The notes under the pieces are model-generated. The model searched no databases, had not been told where the DNA came from, and saw nothing but the letters and a program-made list of their open reading frames with translations. From Dillenia suffruticosa (Eukaryota; Streptophyta; Magnoliopsida; Dilleniales; Dilleniaceae), in NCBI GenBank assembly GCA_033439265.1, contig JAVTVX010000001.1, positions 21,780,608 to 21,844,607 of the forward strand: a stretch of DNA of 64,000 bases, in the 5' to 3' direction. Positions within the stretch are counted from its first letter, which is position 1. Each line of letters begins with the position of its first letter. Below are positions 40,501-52,100 of this stretch, one piece after another. The translations under genes and the position numbers were made by a program.

Positions 40501-43500
40501 CTTCTAGCATTGTCTTGTCTCATTGTATCAAATGCTTCCTTCCTTTCTGAGAGCAATGGCTGTGTCAATGGTGTTTACGGTTTCCCCTCTTGGGCATTGC
40601 AAAGGTAGGGTGGAGGACTTTCTGCCACCTCATTTAGGGCCTTTTGAAAGCAAAAAGGAAGTTAATATGTCATGGAATAAATACAAAAGTGGCAGTCTTC
40701 TGGTATTCATGGTTAAAGTGATACATTAGAATCTTTTGCTACCAATTCCTCCATGATGCTCTTTTGTTTTCCCATAAAAAATATTTCTCGTTTGTGGGAT
40801 AGGAGTATTTCAGCATAAATAATGATTAGGATGAAAACACAAGAAAAATTGAAGGAGAAGAGGCGCATAAGAGGGATAGCTAATACTAACGAAGATGTCG
40901 CAAAAGGGAATACAGAAGGGTGGATGAAATGGAGAAGCACGTCTAGAGTGTTGTGTGTTGAAAAGATTAAGCCTAAATTAAAAGTCAAGTTCAATAGAGC
41001 TGCAATAAAACCAACAACATTTTATGGTACAAACTGTTGGACTATTAAAAATCAACATACTCAGAAGATGAGAGTAGCGGAGATAAGAATTCTTAAGGGG
41101 AATGAGGGCATAAGAAGAACAAACAGAAAAAGAAATGAGTATAATCTGTGTAGTTCCAATCTACAAGAGAAATAACAGATTAAAACAGTCTAAAATGTTC
41201 AATGAAGACCAGCTATTACTCATGTTAGAAGAACTATTAGCATACAAGTTGACGATGCACCAAGAAGAAAACTATGAAATGAGTACAAAACATGTTGGAT
41301 ACAGCTGAATGAAAAAGTAGATTCATATGGCAGACCTAACTATGTAGAAGTAAAGGGCTAATTGAGTTCAGTTAAGGTACTCAGCAGTTGGCACTTTCCA
41401 AGTCATGGGTGAGTAGGACATGAAAAGGGACCAGAATCTTTAATGTTCCAATATTACTATCTTTCAAAATTTCTTCTCTTTTGACTGTCGTTTCTCCTTC
41501 TCTCAATGGGCAGCCACCTCACTCTTGTACAGTTCTTCCTTCCCTTTACAATTAGTTTCTCTTCCATAAAAAGGAAAAGAGAAGAATTAGAAAAGAAAAA
41601 GAAAAAGAAAAAGAAAAACCTCTCATCAGCAAAATATATTTGCTCCATTAACCTCACCCACATGCATCCTTAGGTGTGGATGAAATTCTTGATAGCCATT
41701 CTAATTAACTAAAATAGTTATCTATAATGAGAAACGTTATTTATGTATCTTCTTATTGTATTAACCCTAACTTGTACATACATGTAAAGACACCTAACCA
41801 AGAGAAACAACCAAGGGTTTTCAGAGTTCTCACTCTCCTTTTCTCTTTCTCTCTCTGTTCTCTAACTACACAATACCAAAAATCTTGACATCAAACCTAC
41901 TACTAGCACAACAAAATAATCACCTCTCTTCTCTCTAACAACTTCTATTATTGTTTTCATTTATTGGTAATGCTTTAGTGCATAGTCACACGTGTTTCTA
42001 CTCTTTGCAAGCCAAGTGAGTCGCTTAACAAAAAAGACCAACCTAGGGTTGACCAGGGGAGTTACTGCCCAGAGTAGTAGTAATGCATTCGAGAGCAGCT
42101 CACAGGGTGCAAGAGCAGTGTCTCGTGATTTCAGAAGTTGCTTGTCATAGTTGGATTTGCAATCTCAGCAATTTCTTGTTGCAGAGAGAAGCAATTAGAC
42201 CCAGCAATCTAAGAAGTTGTTGGTCAAAATGGGATTGGTGACAGGAGTTGCTAAAGCTAGTGTGTTGTGATTGTGGAAAGTGCTTAGTTATGGCTGATAG
42301 GTTTGATCCATGTTGATTGGTCACCTTTGCTGGTTTCTTTATCTAAGTAATTTATTTGGCTGATTGTTGTTCAATTTTGGTGCTGTTTTGTAGATTTTCT
42401 TGGAATCATAAAGCTGAAGATCCTACTGAAAGCAAAATTATGACTGAAGTGATTTCCTCAACTAAAATCATAGACAGAAAGTTTGACAGAAAAAACTATG
42501 CCAAATGGAACAAGATATAAAAATGTATTTGTTGACTATAGAGAAGGAAGACCACCTAAAAAGTAATCCACCTAAAGAATCCAAAGAATATGAAAACAAA
42601 AAGTAGTTGAGGGCAGACAGAAGACTTATTCATCAGATTGAAAATACCTTGGACAGCAAGCAATCAATGTGAAACCCTTGTTTTAGTGACAAACATTTAA
42701 TGTAACATCCATGATTTATGACACATATCAAGCATCTCACCAGTTGCTTGATGTAAATGCACTGGAGTACTATGAGATGCAGTGAGGAAGGTCCGTTCAG
42801 CATGAGATGAATGTCCAGGGTCATCCCCTGAATCTCCATCATCAATTTCTGGAGACAAGGATGGTCCATTCCAATCAACTGTATTAGGACTTGATGTGTT
42901 AGATATCAGAGCTGCATGGGCAGAAGAGTTTGTCTCAATAGAGCAAGGTGATGAATTCGCCAGAGGACTTCCTCCATGGGGTCTTGCCTCCACATTCGGC
43001 AACCTTGAGATACTAGACTTGAAACCCTGCATAAAAGGTTTTCCCCATACATATTAAACCAAGCTCCAAGATGGAAGTGACAAGTTTTAAGATCCAACAG
43101 TATCAAGCGACCTCCACATGACTTTAGAAAAGCAAATATATCCACACGAATGCAACATATACATATATGACGAGCAAATAATACCTCTTTGACTTCCCTG
43201 TAATGTACAAGGACAATATGCTCCAATTGCCTGAAACAAGAAATTTATAAGGTCAAAAAATAATAATAATAATAGAAAATAAAAAACACAGCACATCAGA
43301 GCAAATACTTAGAAAAATCAATAAAAGCAACAAAAACCTCTTTATTAAGCACTTTTTTGCAAATACAGCTGCATACAAGCAAGAAATATATATCCTGCAA
43401 GACTGCTGCATGGGAAGACCCACGTTGGACTGCTTCATTCCAAACAAAATTCGATCCATAAAAGACGAGTCCAATGTGTGAAGAGATACTAACTCTGGGT

Positions 43501-46500
43501 CTACTCCACACTTGCAAATAAAGAAACCAAAGCCATTGTAGAAATACAATAACGTAAATAACCATTACCAGTATATTATAAGAAATTTTGATACATACAA
43601 AATATCCTATAAAAAGTTCCCACAAGCAATGAGGTAACAAAACTAGTTCCAAGTTGGTTTTTAAATTGCCATCAACCAAAAAGTTCAAGATAAGCATAAG
43701 AAGTTGCAAAATTACCCATCAAGCATCCAATAGCTTCGTCGCTGGAAGTTCTCATTTCCCTCCCCATGGGCATAGTAACAATGAAGCACATCCACACTGC
43801 CCGCCTAAAAGAAAAATAAATAAATAAATGAGAAAACATGAAAAGACAATCCAAAATAGAGTGATAAGCCGTTCATCTCCCATTTATAAGTTTACACACC
43901 TGTGAGCAGATTATTTATATACATTCACGAAATATAAACAGTGTCTCTTTAATCATCAAATTTTCACAAATTCCTAGTGCCCACTGGGGAACACCTTTTT
44001 ATTTCTTTTTAAAGTACTTTCAGTGTAGGAGGGCTCCTAGTTAACCATCTATTCGTCAAAGGAGATATACAGAGGAAAGCACTTCTGAATTTCTGAAAGC
44101 GGAATGAAACTATTAGACTCAAATCCCTTATTGTTGTATGCGTATTTAAAACTCGGATAACTATGCATGTATGTATAGCCAAGGAAAACTTATTATGGAT
44201 GCAATGAAGCCAGTAGGAAAGATGGAACAACAACAACAATCTGAATCTTAATCCGAACAATTGGAGTCAACTATTTGAGAGACAAATATGAAAAAGATTA
44301 AAAAAAAAAATAAAGGATGTTTGTTTAATTTATGCGGATTCTCCTACGCCACTCATTTCTATCCAAGGCCATTGTTTTAACTACCCCCTTAACTATCATG
44401 TCTTTATAAATAACTTGCATCCAAGTTTTCAATGATTTATCTTTACGTTTTACTAAATCTCCAATCTTTAGATTCTCGATCCTCCTACTTGGTGTGCCTT
44501 TGGGTCTTCTTTACACATACCCAAATTATCTTATACGATATCTTCGCATCTTATCCACAATTGAACTAACTCTCAACTTATTACGAATTTCTTCATTTCT
44601 AACTTTATATCTTCTAGTTTTGCCACACATTCATTTAACCATTCTCATTTCTGCAATAACCATTTTTTGTTTTTGTTGTTGTTTAATAGCTTAACACTCA
44701 GTGTCATACAACAGTGCAGGTATTATCACAATTTCATAAAACTTTCCCTTCAAATACAATGGTATTGTGCGATCGCAAAAAACTTAAGACGCCCTTCTTC
44801 ATTTCATCCAACCCGCTTGAATCTTATGATTTACATTGCCATCATTTTGAATAACGGAACTAAAATATCTAAAATATTCACTTTTAGGTATATTTTTTTC
44901 CATCTAACCTAATCGTCTATTCATTATCTTGACAATTGTCGCTAAGCCTACGTCTTATATACTCGGTTTTTGATCTATTCAATCTAATTCCTCTGGATTC
45001 TAATATGACTCTCTATAGTTCTAATTTAGCAATAATACGCTTTCTAGTTTTATCAACCAACACTATATTATCTGCAAAAAACATATACCATAGCATTTCA
45101 TTTTGGATGCTTTTTGTAATTTCATCCATCACTATTGCGAAAAGGACGGAATTTAATGCCAAATCTTGATGGAGCCCAATGTTAATAGGAAAGCTATCGC
45201 TCAAGCCCCCATAAGTTCTTACATTAGTTACACATCCCTCATATATATCTAATGCGATTAATGTATTTTAAAAAATTTATTTCTTCATCAATGTTCGCCA
45301 CAATACATCTCTAGAAATCCAATCATATGTTTTTTCTAGGTCGATGAATACCATATGTAGGTTTCTTTTCTGTACTATATATGTCTCCATCAAATGTCTT
45401 AATAAATGGATTACTTCCGTAATGGATCTTTCTATCATAAATTCGAATTGATTTTAAGACACACTTATCTCTAATTTCAATCTATACTCTATCACACTCT
45501 CCCATAACTTTATGGTATGGTTCATACGTTTAATTCCTCTGTAGTTGGAGTAATCTTATATATCTCATTTATTCTTATATAGTAGTACAAGTGTGCTCTC
45601 CCTCTATGCTTGGAGCATTTTCTTGGTTTGCGAACTTTTGTTGAAAATATCCGTTAACATTACTATACCAAATTCACCCAAACATTTTCACACTTCAACG
45701 TGAACACCATCATGTCCTATGGTTTTATCATTCTTCATTCTCTTTAAGCCAATAGGAAAGACGGAAAATAACATATTTTGTCGATACATACTGATTCTAT
45801 ATATGTATATATATTGGTATAAAAAGAGGAATATATTAAATATATGAAAGAATGCAGATAAAAATCTCGAGGATTAGCGATTCTCAGAAGTAATAAAGTA
45901 CAATACAATACAAAAAAAAAAAACGAATGAATAAATGCACTCCAGTCTCCTCAATTCTTTTAAACTATAACCTTTGTAAATCCTCAAAGCATAAGTTTCA
46001 GATAAGTATAAAAAACAACGTATCCAATACAAAAGAAGACTACACCGTGTAATTGCAAAAGATTTTGACATTCCACTCTCTCCAAATACACCAAGGGATG
46101 TAAAAAAACATGCATTTCTAGATCAACCGAGCATCTTTCTGCACTCTAAAACCTCTAAATGTTGTGGGGAACAAATCAGGAAGCCTCCTCGGGCAAACAC
46201 AACCATTGTCACACACAACAAAAAGGCATCTCTACATTTCCCTTGCAATGCAGTATTAAAAAATAAGTGATCTCTGGTCTTAGAATTGGTGCAGCACATT
46301 AGACACACATTTGGGCAGATAGCTTTATATAGCATCTGCTTTCAAAGTAGACATTGTCATTGGTTTTGTTAATCACCACGGACCAAGTAAAAACCTTAAC
46401 TTCAGCAGAAAATTTGCCTTCCAAATATAATTGTTAAGGTAGAAAGCAGGTCTTGAGAAGATTTATTGGACGATTAAAAAGAGATCTACACATTGATCAT

Positions 46501-48183
46501 CATACTGGGAGATTGGACTGCAAAATAAGGGTTATCTCCACCCTTGTCTCACATCGTAACTTCACAAAGACACTAGTCCCTGAATATCAGGCTGGTGAGC
46601 TTCGAACAATGATTAAAAAGGTGTTTTCAAAAGAAAAATATACAAGAAAGAGAAAAAGAAATCCCCTACCTAAGAAAATTAAGAAATATTATTTAACTGC
46701 TTCTTTGACAATGTTGTGAGCAGTTTTAACTTCAAAACTAGAAGCAGAGACAGATCTGGTTTGAGGTGTCACGTGACATTACTTTTTATGCAGTCCTGTC
46801 ATTGGACAACTCAAAATAGTAGCAGAGAAAAGTAAGAAGGCAATCTGCAGATTGATGCGAGCAGTGGCATTTACTTATATTGTCATTTCTTTTACAAATA
46901 ACCTCATCCAAATTATATTTCGCTCAAATAAAAAGGGATGTGCCAATTCTCTCAGTATAGTATCCATCGTCCATGAAAAACTTATCCAAATATGAAGGTC
47001 AGAAACATAAAGTCAAGAGGTGGACTTTACACAAACTCTAGAGGCTAGTAAGTACCAAACACATACCACTGCACTTTGATACATATGAGTTGGTTTCATG
47101 TAAGGTGCATAGGGTTCGAGGCCTAGGGTTCACAATGTTTAAATGTACCTATCTTATTGTATTATAAGTTCGGCATTAATATGATATTTTTCTTTGGACA
47201 TTAGATATTTTAATTAATGCGGGCGTAAACAATTACATGAAGTTCGTTATAGTATAGTGCCAAAGATCCCATGCAGCCAATCCAGTCTAGGAAACAATGA
47301 ACATCGATCTTTGAGCAAGATGCAGAAAGCAGGTCTTGCTTAAGGATCTGTCCAGCTAGGTCATTGTTCCTAGGCAACGCCAGAAGAACAATGCCAGGGG
47401 CAAATTTAATTAAAAGCTTAAAAAAAATAGAATAAGCAGCACACCTTTAACTTTTCATGAGCTTCCTTGACGGTTTTTCCATCTTTCTTCTTCCTCCATC
47501 TGTGACCATCTTTACGGAAATATCTGAGTGCTTTGCGATCGAATAAAAACAAGGAGCCAGCTGAAGGAAACAAAACAATACCATGGCCGCTCAAAATCAA
47601 ATCAGGAACTCCCTCCCCGCCCACCAATCCGACAAATGAGTTAATTTTTTCTAATTAAAAGAAAAAAAGAAGTATAGTTGTGGACAAAAGATTAGCGATG
47701 ACCCAATGACAAAATTGGATATGATGCTCTAACAAGACTGTGCTGCATTGAATTTTGTTATTTGGGTCATGGCTTTTCTGTTCAGAAAACATTATTCAAA
47801 AATTACTGAAAGAATCTGTAACACGGACAATATCATGATCTGGAACAGCATGTGGAAAAAGATGGTGGATGGCTACCTGGAGGCCGGACAGGCGGTTCGG
47901 GTGTCAATACAAACTTTTGGTAGTTGCGAAGGATTTGGCAAATCTCACTTGGGCGGAGCCAACGATGCTGTGCTTCTTGCAATATTTGTTCAAGATCCGT
48001 CAAATCTGTGAAATAAACAGAGAATACAAAAAAGCTTTGATTATTCATACCCAAATACCCATTATTATATATTCGAAGAGAAATCCGATATTTTTTCAAT
48101 TCGATGAAACCCTAACAAGTTGAAATCACTTTGGCTTCATTTTCTTTACTCAAAATCGTGCCCGCATGCTCAAACCCAGAACT

Positions 48184-48224
<41 letters not shown>

Positions 48225-48415
48225 CAAACTAAGACCTAACAGTGAAATGAGAACATAAAGCACTCGCAATCGCAATAAACCCAAAACCAAAGAACCTGTT
48301 GCTCGAAATAGGATGGGGGTTAAAGTTAGGGTTAGAAGGAGATCAAATCAGAGAGGGGAAATGCATAATACATACCTACGAGTTGATTGAAACCGTATTG
48401 TCTGGACTCAGCCAT
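34534..48415 (-). CDS. CAMTA: Calmodulin-binding transcription activator (CAMTA), 13 exons
   Basis: Thirteen exons give 3,096 nt, or 1,031 aa, with every splice phase consistent: 48376-48415, 47877-48005, 47445-47560, 43716-43804, 43185-43230, 42741-43026, 40225-40254, 39335-39621, 38132-38512, 37360-38033, 36007-36580, 35273-35581 and 34534-34668. Residues about 14-140 are the CG-1 DNA-binding domain (YFRKDGHRWRKKKDGKT, CYYAHGE, HIVLVHYREVKE). A TIG domain starts near residue 469 (VLITGKFLGDRK), ankyrin repeats lie at about 610-720 (GQGVIHLAAALGY, GRTALHWASYFGR), and IQ motifs and the calmodulin-binding helix at about 858-925 (AAIRIQQRYRGWKGRK, VEKAILRWRRKG). The family couples calcium signals to stress and immunity genes through CGCG-type promoter elements. 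The CG-1 sequence is of the CAMTA1/2/3 type. Intron 3 (3.6 kb) and intron 6 (2.5 kb) are loaded with retroelements but splicing signals are intact. Confidence 0.97.
36641..36824 (-). mobile_element. Au-type SINE in CAMTA intron 10
   Basis: The minus strand reads like the plant Au SINE: GGTGACCTCGAGATCACGGG near the head, ACAGCCTCTTTGCAG, and the terminal part CGGGGAGCACTTTG with CACCGG. It is flanked by a 14-bp duplication CATTTACAAACTTA at 36627-36640 and 36825-36838. It lies only about 50 bp from the acceptor of exon 11. A short duplication of CGAGGTCACC occurs within its head. Confidence 0.85.
40822..41390 (+). mobile_element. RTE-like LINE 3' fragment in CAMTA intron 6
   Basis: The plus strand encodes a remnant of the LINE polymerase C-terminus: GWMKWRSTSRVLC, then KLKVKFNRAAIKPTTFYGTN, CWTIKNQHTQKMRVAEIRIL, and a broken downstream part to about 41390. 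It lies opposite to the CAMTA gene. Boundaries are approximate and frames are broken. Confidence 0.65.
41690..42690 (+). mobile_element. Copia-like LTR retrotransposon fragment in CAMTA intron 6
   Basis: The plus strand at about 42440-42660 encodes a degenerate gag N-terminus (ISSTKIIDRKFDRKNYAKWN, later a HLKSNPPKESKEYENKK-like part), with stops and a frameshift. The sequence before it, about 41730-41880, ends in a pyrimidine-rich CTCTCTCTGTTCTCTAACTA that resembles the end of a copia LTR. No pol gene or second LTR is seen. Boundaries are uncertain. Confidence 0.5.
44226..45760 (-). mobile_element. RTE-like LINE reverse-transcriptase fragment in CAMTA intron 3
   Basis: On the minus strand the remains run from the middle of the reverse transcriptase to the 3' end. 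GLHQDLALNSVLFAIVMDEI is followed by MFFADNIVLVDKTRKR, where the active site that is normally F/Y-A-D-D reads F-A-D-N, so the second aspartate is lost. Many stops lie in between. The 3' end holds AGATTGTTGTTGTTGTT, a TTG simple tail like that of the copy at 24396-24928. It is dead and oriented the same way as CAMTA. Confidence 0.75.
45850..46445 (-). mobile_element. L1-type LINE fragment with zf-RVT remnant in CAMTA intron 3
   Basis: The minus strand encodes a degraded zinc-binding reverse-transcriptase tail (EVKVFTWSVVINKTN, then CLMCCTNSKTRDHLFF in another frame) followed by a 3' untranslated region. The 3' part is repeated in diverged form at about 53930-54230, in the methyltransferase gene. 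Confidence 0.5.
48189..48219. repeat. (CT)n microsatellite in CAMTA intron 1
   Basis: About 15 CT units between exon 1 and exon 2 of the CAMTA gene. Confidence 0.95.
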
Positions 48416-48830
48416 TCAAGAGAGAGGGTGAGGAAGAAACCCAAGTGTTATACATGAGGAGGGATAAACCAGAGAGAACAAATCAGGAAAGCACGACGAA
48501 ATGCGGAATGATCGAATGAGATCAAGAAATAGAAAAGGGAAAAACTGGAAAGTGAAAGATTAAATTTTAGATTCTTTTCCGCAATAAAACAAACCCTAAT
48601 TTAAAAACAGGAAAAGAGAGAGAGAGATAGAGAGAGAGAGAGAAACGAGTTAACAGCACTAGTGAAAGAGACAGGGTTATGATTCTGTGAACGTGATGAG
48701 GTTAGGGAAAAGCCCTTTGCTTGAATTGAATGAATGAATGAATTTCAAATGTCAAAGTCTGTGTTTACACTGCAGCTACACAGGAAGAGGAGTATTTGAC
48801 GTACGTCTTGAGTGACAGCCCTGTCATTTC

Positions 48831-48861
48831 TGCCCTGCCCTGCCCTGCCCTGCCCTGCCCC
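48831..48861. repeat. (TGCCC)n pentanucleotide tandem repeat
   Basis: Six TGCCC units in the CAMTA upstream region, GC-rich in otherwise AT-rich DNA. Confidence 0.9.
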
Positions 48862-49689
48862 CATTTGCTTTCATTCGAAGCGACCGTAGCATGCATCAAA
48901 ATTAATTACAAAAATTTAATTAATTAAATTATTTACTACCTCTTAATATTTTAAAAAAAATATTCACTTTAAAAATAATATTTATAATTCAAATTAAATA
49001 TATATATTTTTTTAAAATCCCTTTCTTTTCAAATATTTGAAAGAACATAAAAATAATACATTAATATAAGGGAAGAACTTTTATAAAAAAAAATGTGTAT
49101 CTTATGTAAAGACATGAATGTAAAAGGGTAACACCTTTATGTCCCAGATGGTATTATTTCTAAATTTTATGAACATAAACACATTTATTATTGATTAAAG
49201 TGGGAATTATTTCTTTTTTCAAAGAAAAGGGGAATAATAATTTATTATGGGTATGGACCCCTTCTAATCAATTATCACTCTTTAACCTTTTTATGGAAAA
49301 TAATAATAATTAAAGAAAAATTTTAAAGAGGACACATAAGCAAAGATCAAGCAAGAGAAAAAAAAAAAAAATTAGGTCAATAAATGCCTTGTTGAGTAGG
49401 AGTCAAGTTCCTTAACCCTATGGTCCGGTCACATGCCATGCTTAGGAAATTAGAATAATTGGTAAAATTAAGAGAAAGAGAAGGTGAGCCATAATTGTCC
49501 ATTTGTGTTGCCTAATTATGAATAACAAATTATGATCATCTTAAAAGCACCGAATAACAAATTCACTTCCATGCCTCCACATTGCTTCAGTAGGGCAAAC
49601 CCTATTGTAGAGAGGCTTCATGGCATTCCATGAATTTTCAAGTTTTGCGCCCAGCTTTTTGCATCTTATTACAAAGTGCATGGCAAGAG

Positions 49690-49884
49690 ACCAATGCTTC
49701 GTTGATTTAGTAGAAAGAGCACTAATACTCTATATTAAAAATCAAGATTTGAGTCTTGATAGTGACAAAAATGATGTTGAGAGAGCTTTCTTCCAATTAG
49801 AACCCGATAACAGTTCGACCGAAATTAATCAGAGTAAAAATTTGGATACTCAATGATGAACTAAATCCAGAAAATAAAAAAAAA
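49690..49884 (+). mobile_element. Family C tRNA-headed SINE, copy 2, with 17-bp target duplication
   Basis: The 195-bp element begins ACCAATGCTTCGTTGATTTA and ends in a poly-A tail. It lies between perfect 17-bp repeats AAAGTGCATGGCAAGAG at 49673-49689 and 49885-49901. The body (GATAACAGTTCGACCGAAAT and following) aligns with 32216-32417. The open frame 49620-49856 is read-through of this element, not a gene. Confidence 0.8.
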
Positions 49885-50018
49885 AAAGTGCATGGCAAGA
49901 GTAGGTAATACCGCCCACATGTTATCATCTCTCAAGTACTTATTAATTAGGGTCACAAATGGACCGAGTTGATGAGCTAAATAAGAAATGTTAATGCAAG
50001 TTTGTTAGGTTCAGCCCA

Positions 50019-50110
50019 TTTTTTTTTTATTATGGTTATTTGAGATTTGAACTCTCGTATCATAGGATCGAAGGAGTGGATTGTGACTATTAAATTATCT
50101 CTTGGGAGAC
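50019..50110 (-). mobile_element. Family A mini tRNA-like retroelement, copy 4
   Basis: Minus strand: GTCTCCCAAGAGATAATTTA, then AGTCACAATCCACTCC, then GAGTTCAAATCTCA and an A-tail. Same order of motifs as copy 2. No clear target duplication found. Confidence 0.55.
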
Positions 50111-50159
50111 TCAATTAGTGCAGCTTAAACATAATGAATTGAGTATTAAACAAGTTTGC

Positions 50160-50840
50160 ACGTATAAACTAACCAAAACCTATATTTAAGATAGGTTTTT
50201 CTAACAAACATATTGAAATTATGTAATCCCATCAACGGAGAGTCGATCTAATGAAATGAGATGTTAAATTTTTTTAATTAAGTTTTGAATTTAAAATTTG
50301 AAAATGAGAAAAACTACACTAAAAAAATCATCACTTTAAATAGGATCTACACAAATACTCGAATCGGATTAATCAATACATATTCCAAATATCGGTGGTG
50401 GAAAAAAAAATTATGCGGATCCAACTCAGTTGTCTAATGAACATGCCATATACCGAGTCGAACCTTAAATAATTATCCAATTCAATTGCACGTTTTGCCA
50501 AACCTTGCATCTTATGGCAGACAATTATATACTTATTGACTAGGCCAAAGATGAGAGAGGTTGAGGTAGAATAAGAAAAGTTCACTCAGAATTAAGTCAA
50601 GCCAACCTTCATATTCAGCCTAGCCTAAAAGTTTTATTCAAACTCAACACTTTAAACTGCTTAAACAAATCGGCTTCAATGTTAAAACAAGTTAAACGCA
50701 TATAAACAATCTGAATCCCATATTCAAGATAGGCCTTTTTAATAAGTGAATTTTGAAAATATGCTAGTGCTCAACTCATTTGGCTAATGAACAAGCCATA
50801 CCCAGCCGAACCTTTAACAAGCTATTCACAAACACTTGAA
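50160..50840. repeat. Diverged duplicated segment, one unit split by a family B element
   Basis: About 50160-50520 and 50695-50840 are two diverged copies of one segment: TATATTTAAGATAGG matches TATTCAAGATAGG, TGTCTAATGAACATGCCATA matches TGGCTAATGAACAAGCCATA, and CGAGTCGAACCTT matches CCAGCCGAACCTT. The first is interrupted by the family B element at 50224-50407; the second is the uninterrupted counterpart. The type of repeat is unknown. Confidence 0.55.
50224..50407 (+). mobile_element. Family B short A-tailed repeat, copy 4, with target duplication
   Basis: The 184-bp element begins TAATCCCATCAACGGAGAGT and ends GGTGGTGGAAAAAA. It is flanked by AAATTATG at 50216-50223 and 50408-50415. The matching segment at 50695-50840 lacks it, which marks it as an insertion and fixes its boundaries. 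Confidence 0.7.
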
Positions 50841-51481
50841 TACAAGTATAACAAAGTGCTGAAGTTGAGGCGCATTGTGATGTGCTCCATGAAAGACCTA
50901 AAATAAACCTCTCATTCCATTTGAAATTGAGCATTCAAGTAGATAACATGCGAGTAACTCATGCAGGAATCTCAAATTATGTCTTTAATTGTCAGAGGTC
51001 CTTCATGAGGAGTGAAATTGTTCACTTGAATAAATTCAAGTCATACGAGCCTATAAATCAATTATGGATATCGTTGAAATCAAGTTCGAGCAGGACTATT
51101 GAAAATAAAATGAAATATAGAAAAAGGCTAGATTACTTTGGCAGCATTTCAAGCACAGAAGAAACAAAGCCTATGTTGCTATATGATGTGCCCGTTGTGC
51201 TTGTCAGTTGCAAATCATATCCATGTTTGCCCATCCTTATGAATTATCCTACAAAAACATACAAACTCGAATATCAGCACAAAATGGAGCCCTTAGTTTC
51301 CTTAGGACAAAAACAGAAATAGAGATCACAATCAAGTCAACATGGACAATGTTGTCCTTGTGGCCTCAGATTCAGAGATGGAAATTTGACTAATGGGGAC
51401 TTGAGATGCATGTGTTTTCAAGATCTGGACTACAACTATTTGGACATTAAAAATATTTAATGAAAAGCTGTTCATGCTTAC

Positions 51482-52054
51482 CTTGGTGCATACGTAGATA
51501 AAATGGACATCAGGGTTCTTTCCAAAAGTCGCTTCGGAAGAACTTCCATCATCGTCTAAGGAAATAGGGTTGGTCAGAGCCCATTTCTGATGATTGGGGC
51601 CTTCTTCGAAGATATTTTTCTCTGCACTCATCAAATTGTACAATACTTACTTTCTGTCTCTCTCTCTCATAATGACAGGATAAAGTAAAGCCAAGGAAAA
51701 AAAAAAAGATTCATGAAATCATTCCAGGAATGAGTTGTTCCCAGACATTACGTTTAAAGTTAGTTATGTGGTGATTGGTACATTAGGATGATTTCAAACT
51801 AGCGGCTCTGAAATAACCAAATTTGAGGGACAAGTCATCTCCATTTTCCTCTCCAATGCAGAAAAGCTAGTAGGTTTTCTAACTCAAACCAGAAACATAG
51901 CCATGAGCATTGCTCTGGCACTTCTCAAAGTTGACAAATGGCAACGTATTTATTTACTGCCACGGACTGATGCAGAAGACTTTTTCCTTTTCCTTTTGTT
52001 TTTATTTTTTTTAAATTAGTTACTTTTTTGTTTTTTGTTTTTTGGTCTCGTTCT

Positions 52055-52100
<46 letters not shown>

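Larger units (their letters stand above)
48416..51481. other. CAMTA promoter region and intergenic retroelement cluster
   Basis: The first 350 bp are the CAMTA 5' leader and promoter, with GA-rich tracts. The rest is AT-rich, with one family C, one family A and one family B element and a diverged duplicated segment, listed separately. I recognise no host gene. The terminal exon of the methyltransferase probably lies in its last part. Confidence 0.5.

Noticed and set aside
46453-46719. An 88-codon basic open frame in CAMTA intron 3
   Set aside because: It lies within the intron beside LINE remains, on the opposite strand to the gene, and has no recognisable domain.
48831-48861. CRISPR-like regular repeat
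   Set aside because: It is a simple pentanucleotide tandem repeat without spacers in a plant genome.
49620-49856. A 78-codon frame similar in protein to the end of 31934-32419
   Set aside because: The similarity is that of two SINE copies, not of proteins.
50882-51322. A 146-codon open frame on the plus strand
   Set aside because: It has no domain or composition I recognise, lies in repeat-rich AT-rich DNA beyond the methyltransferase end, and shows no exon or promoter support.
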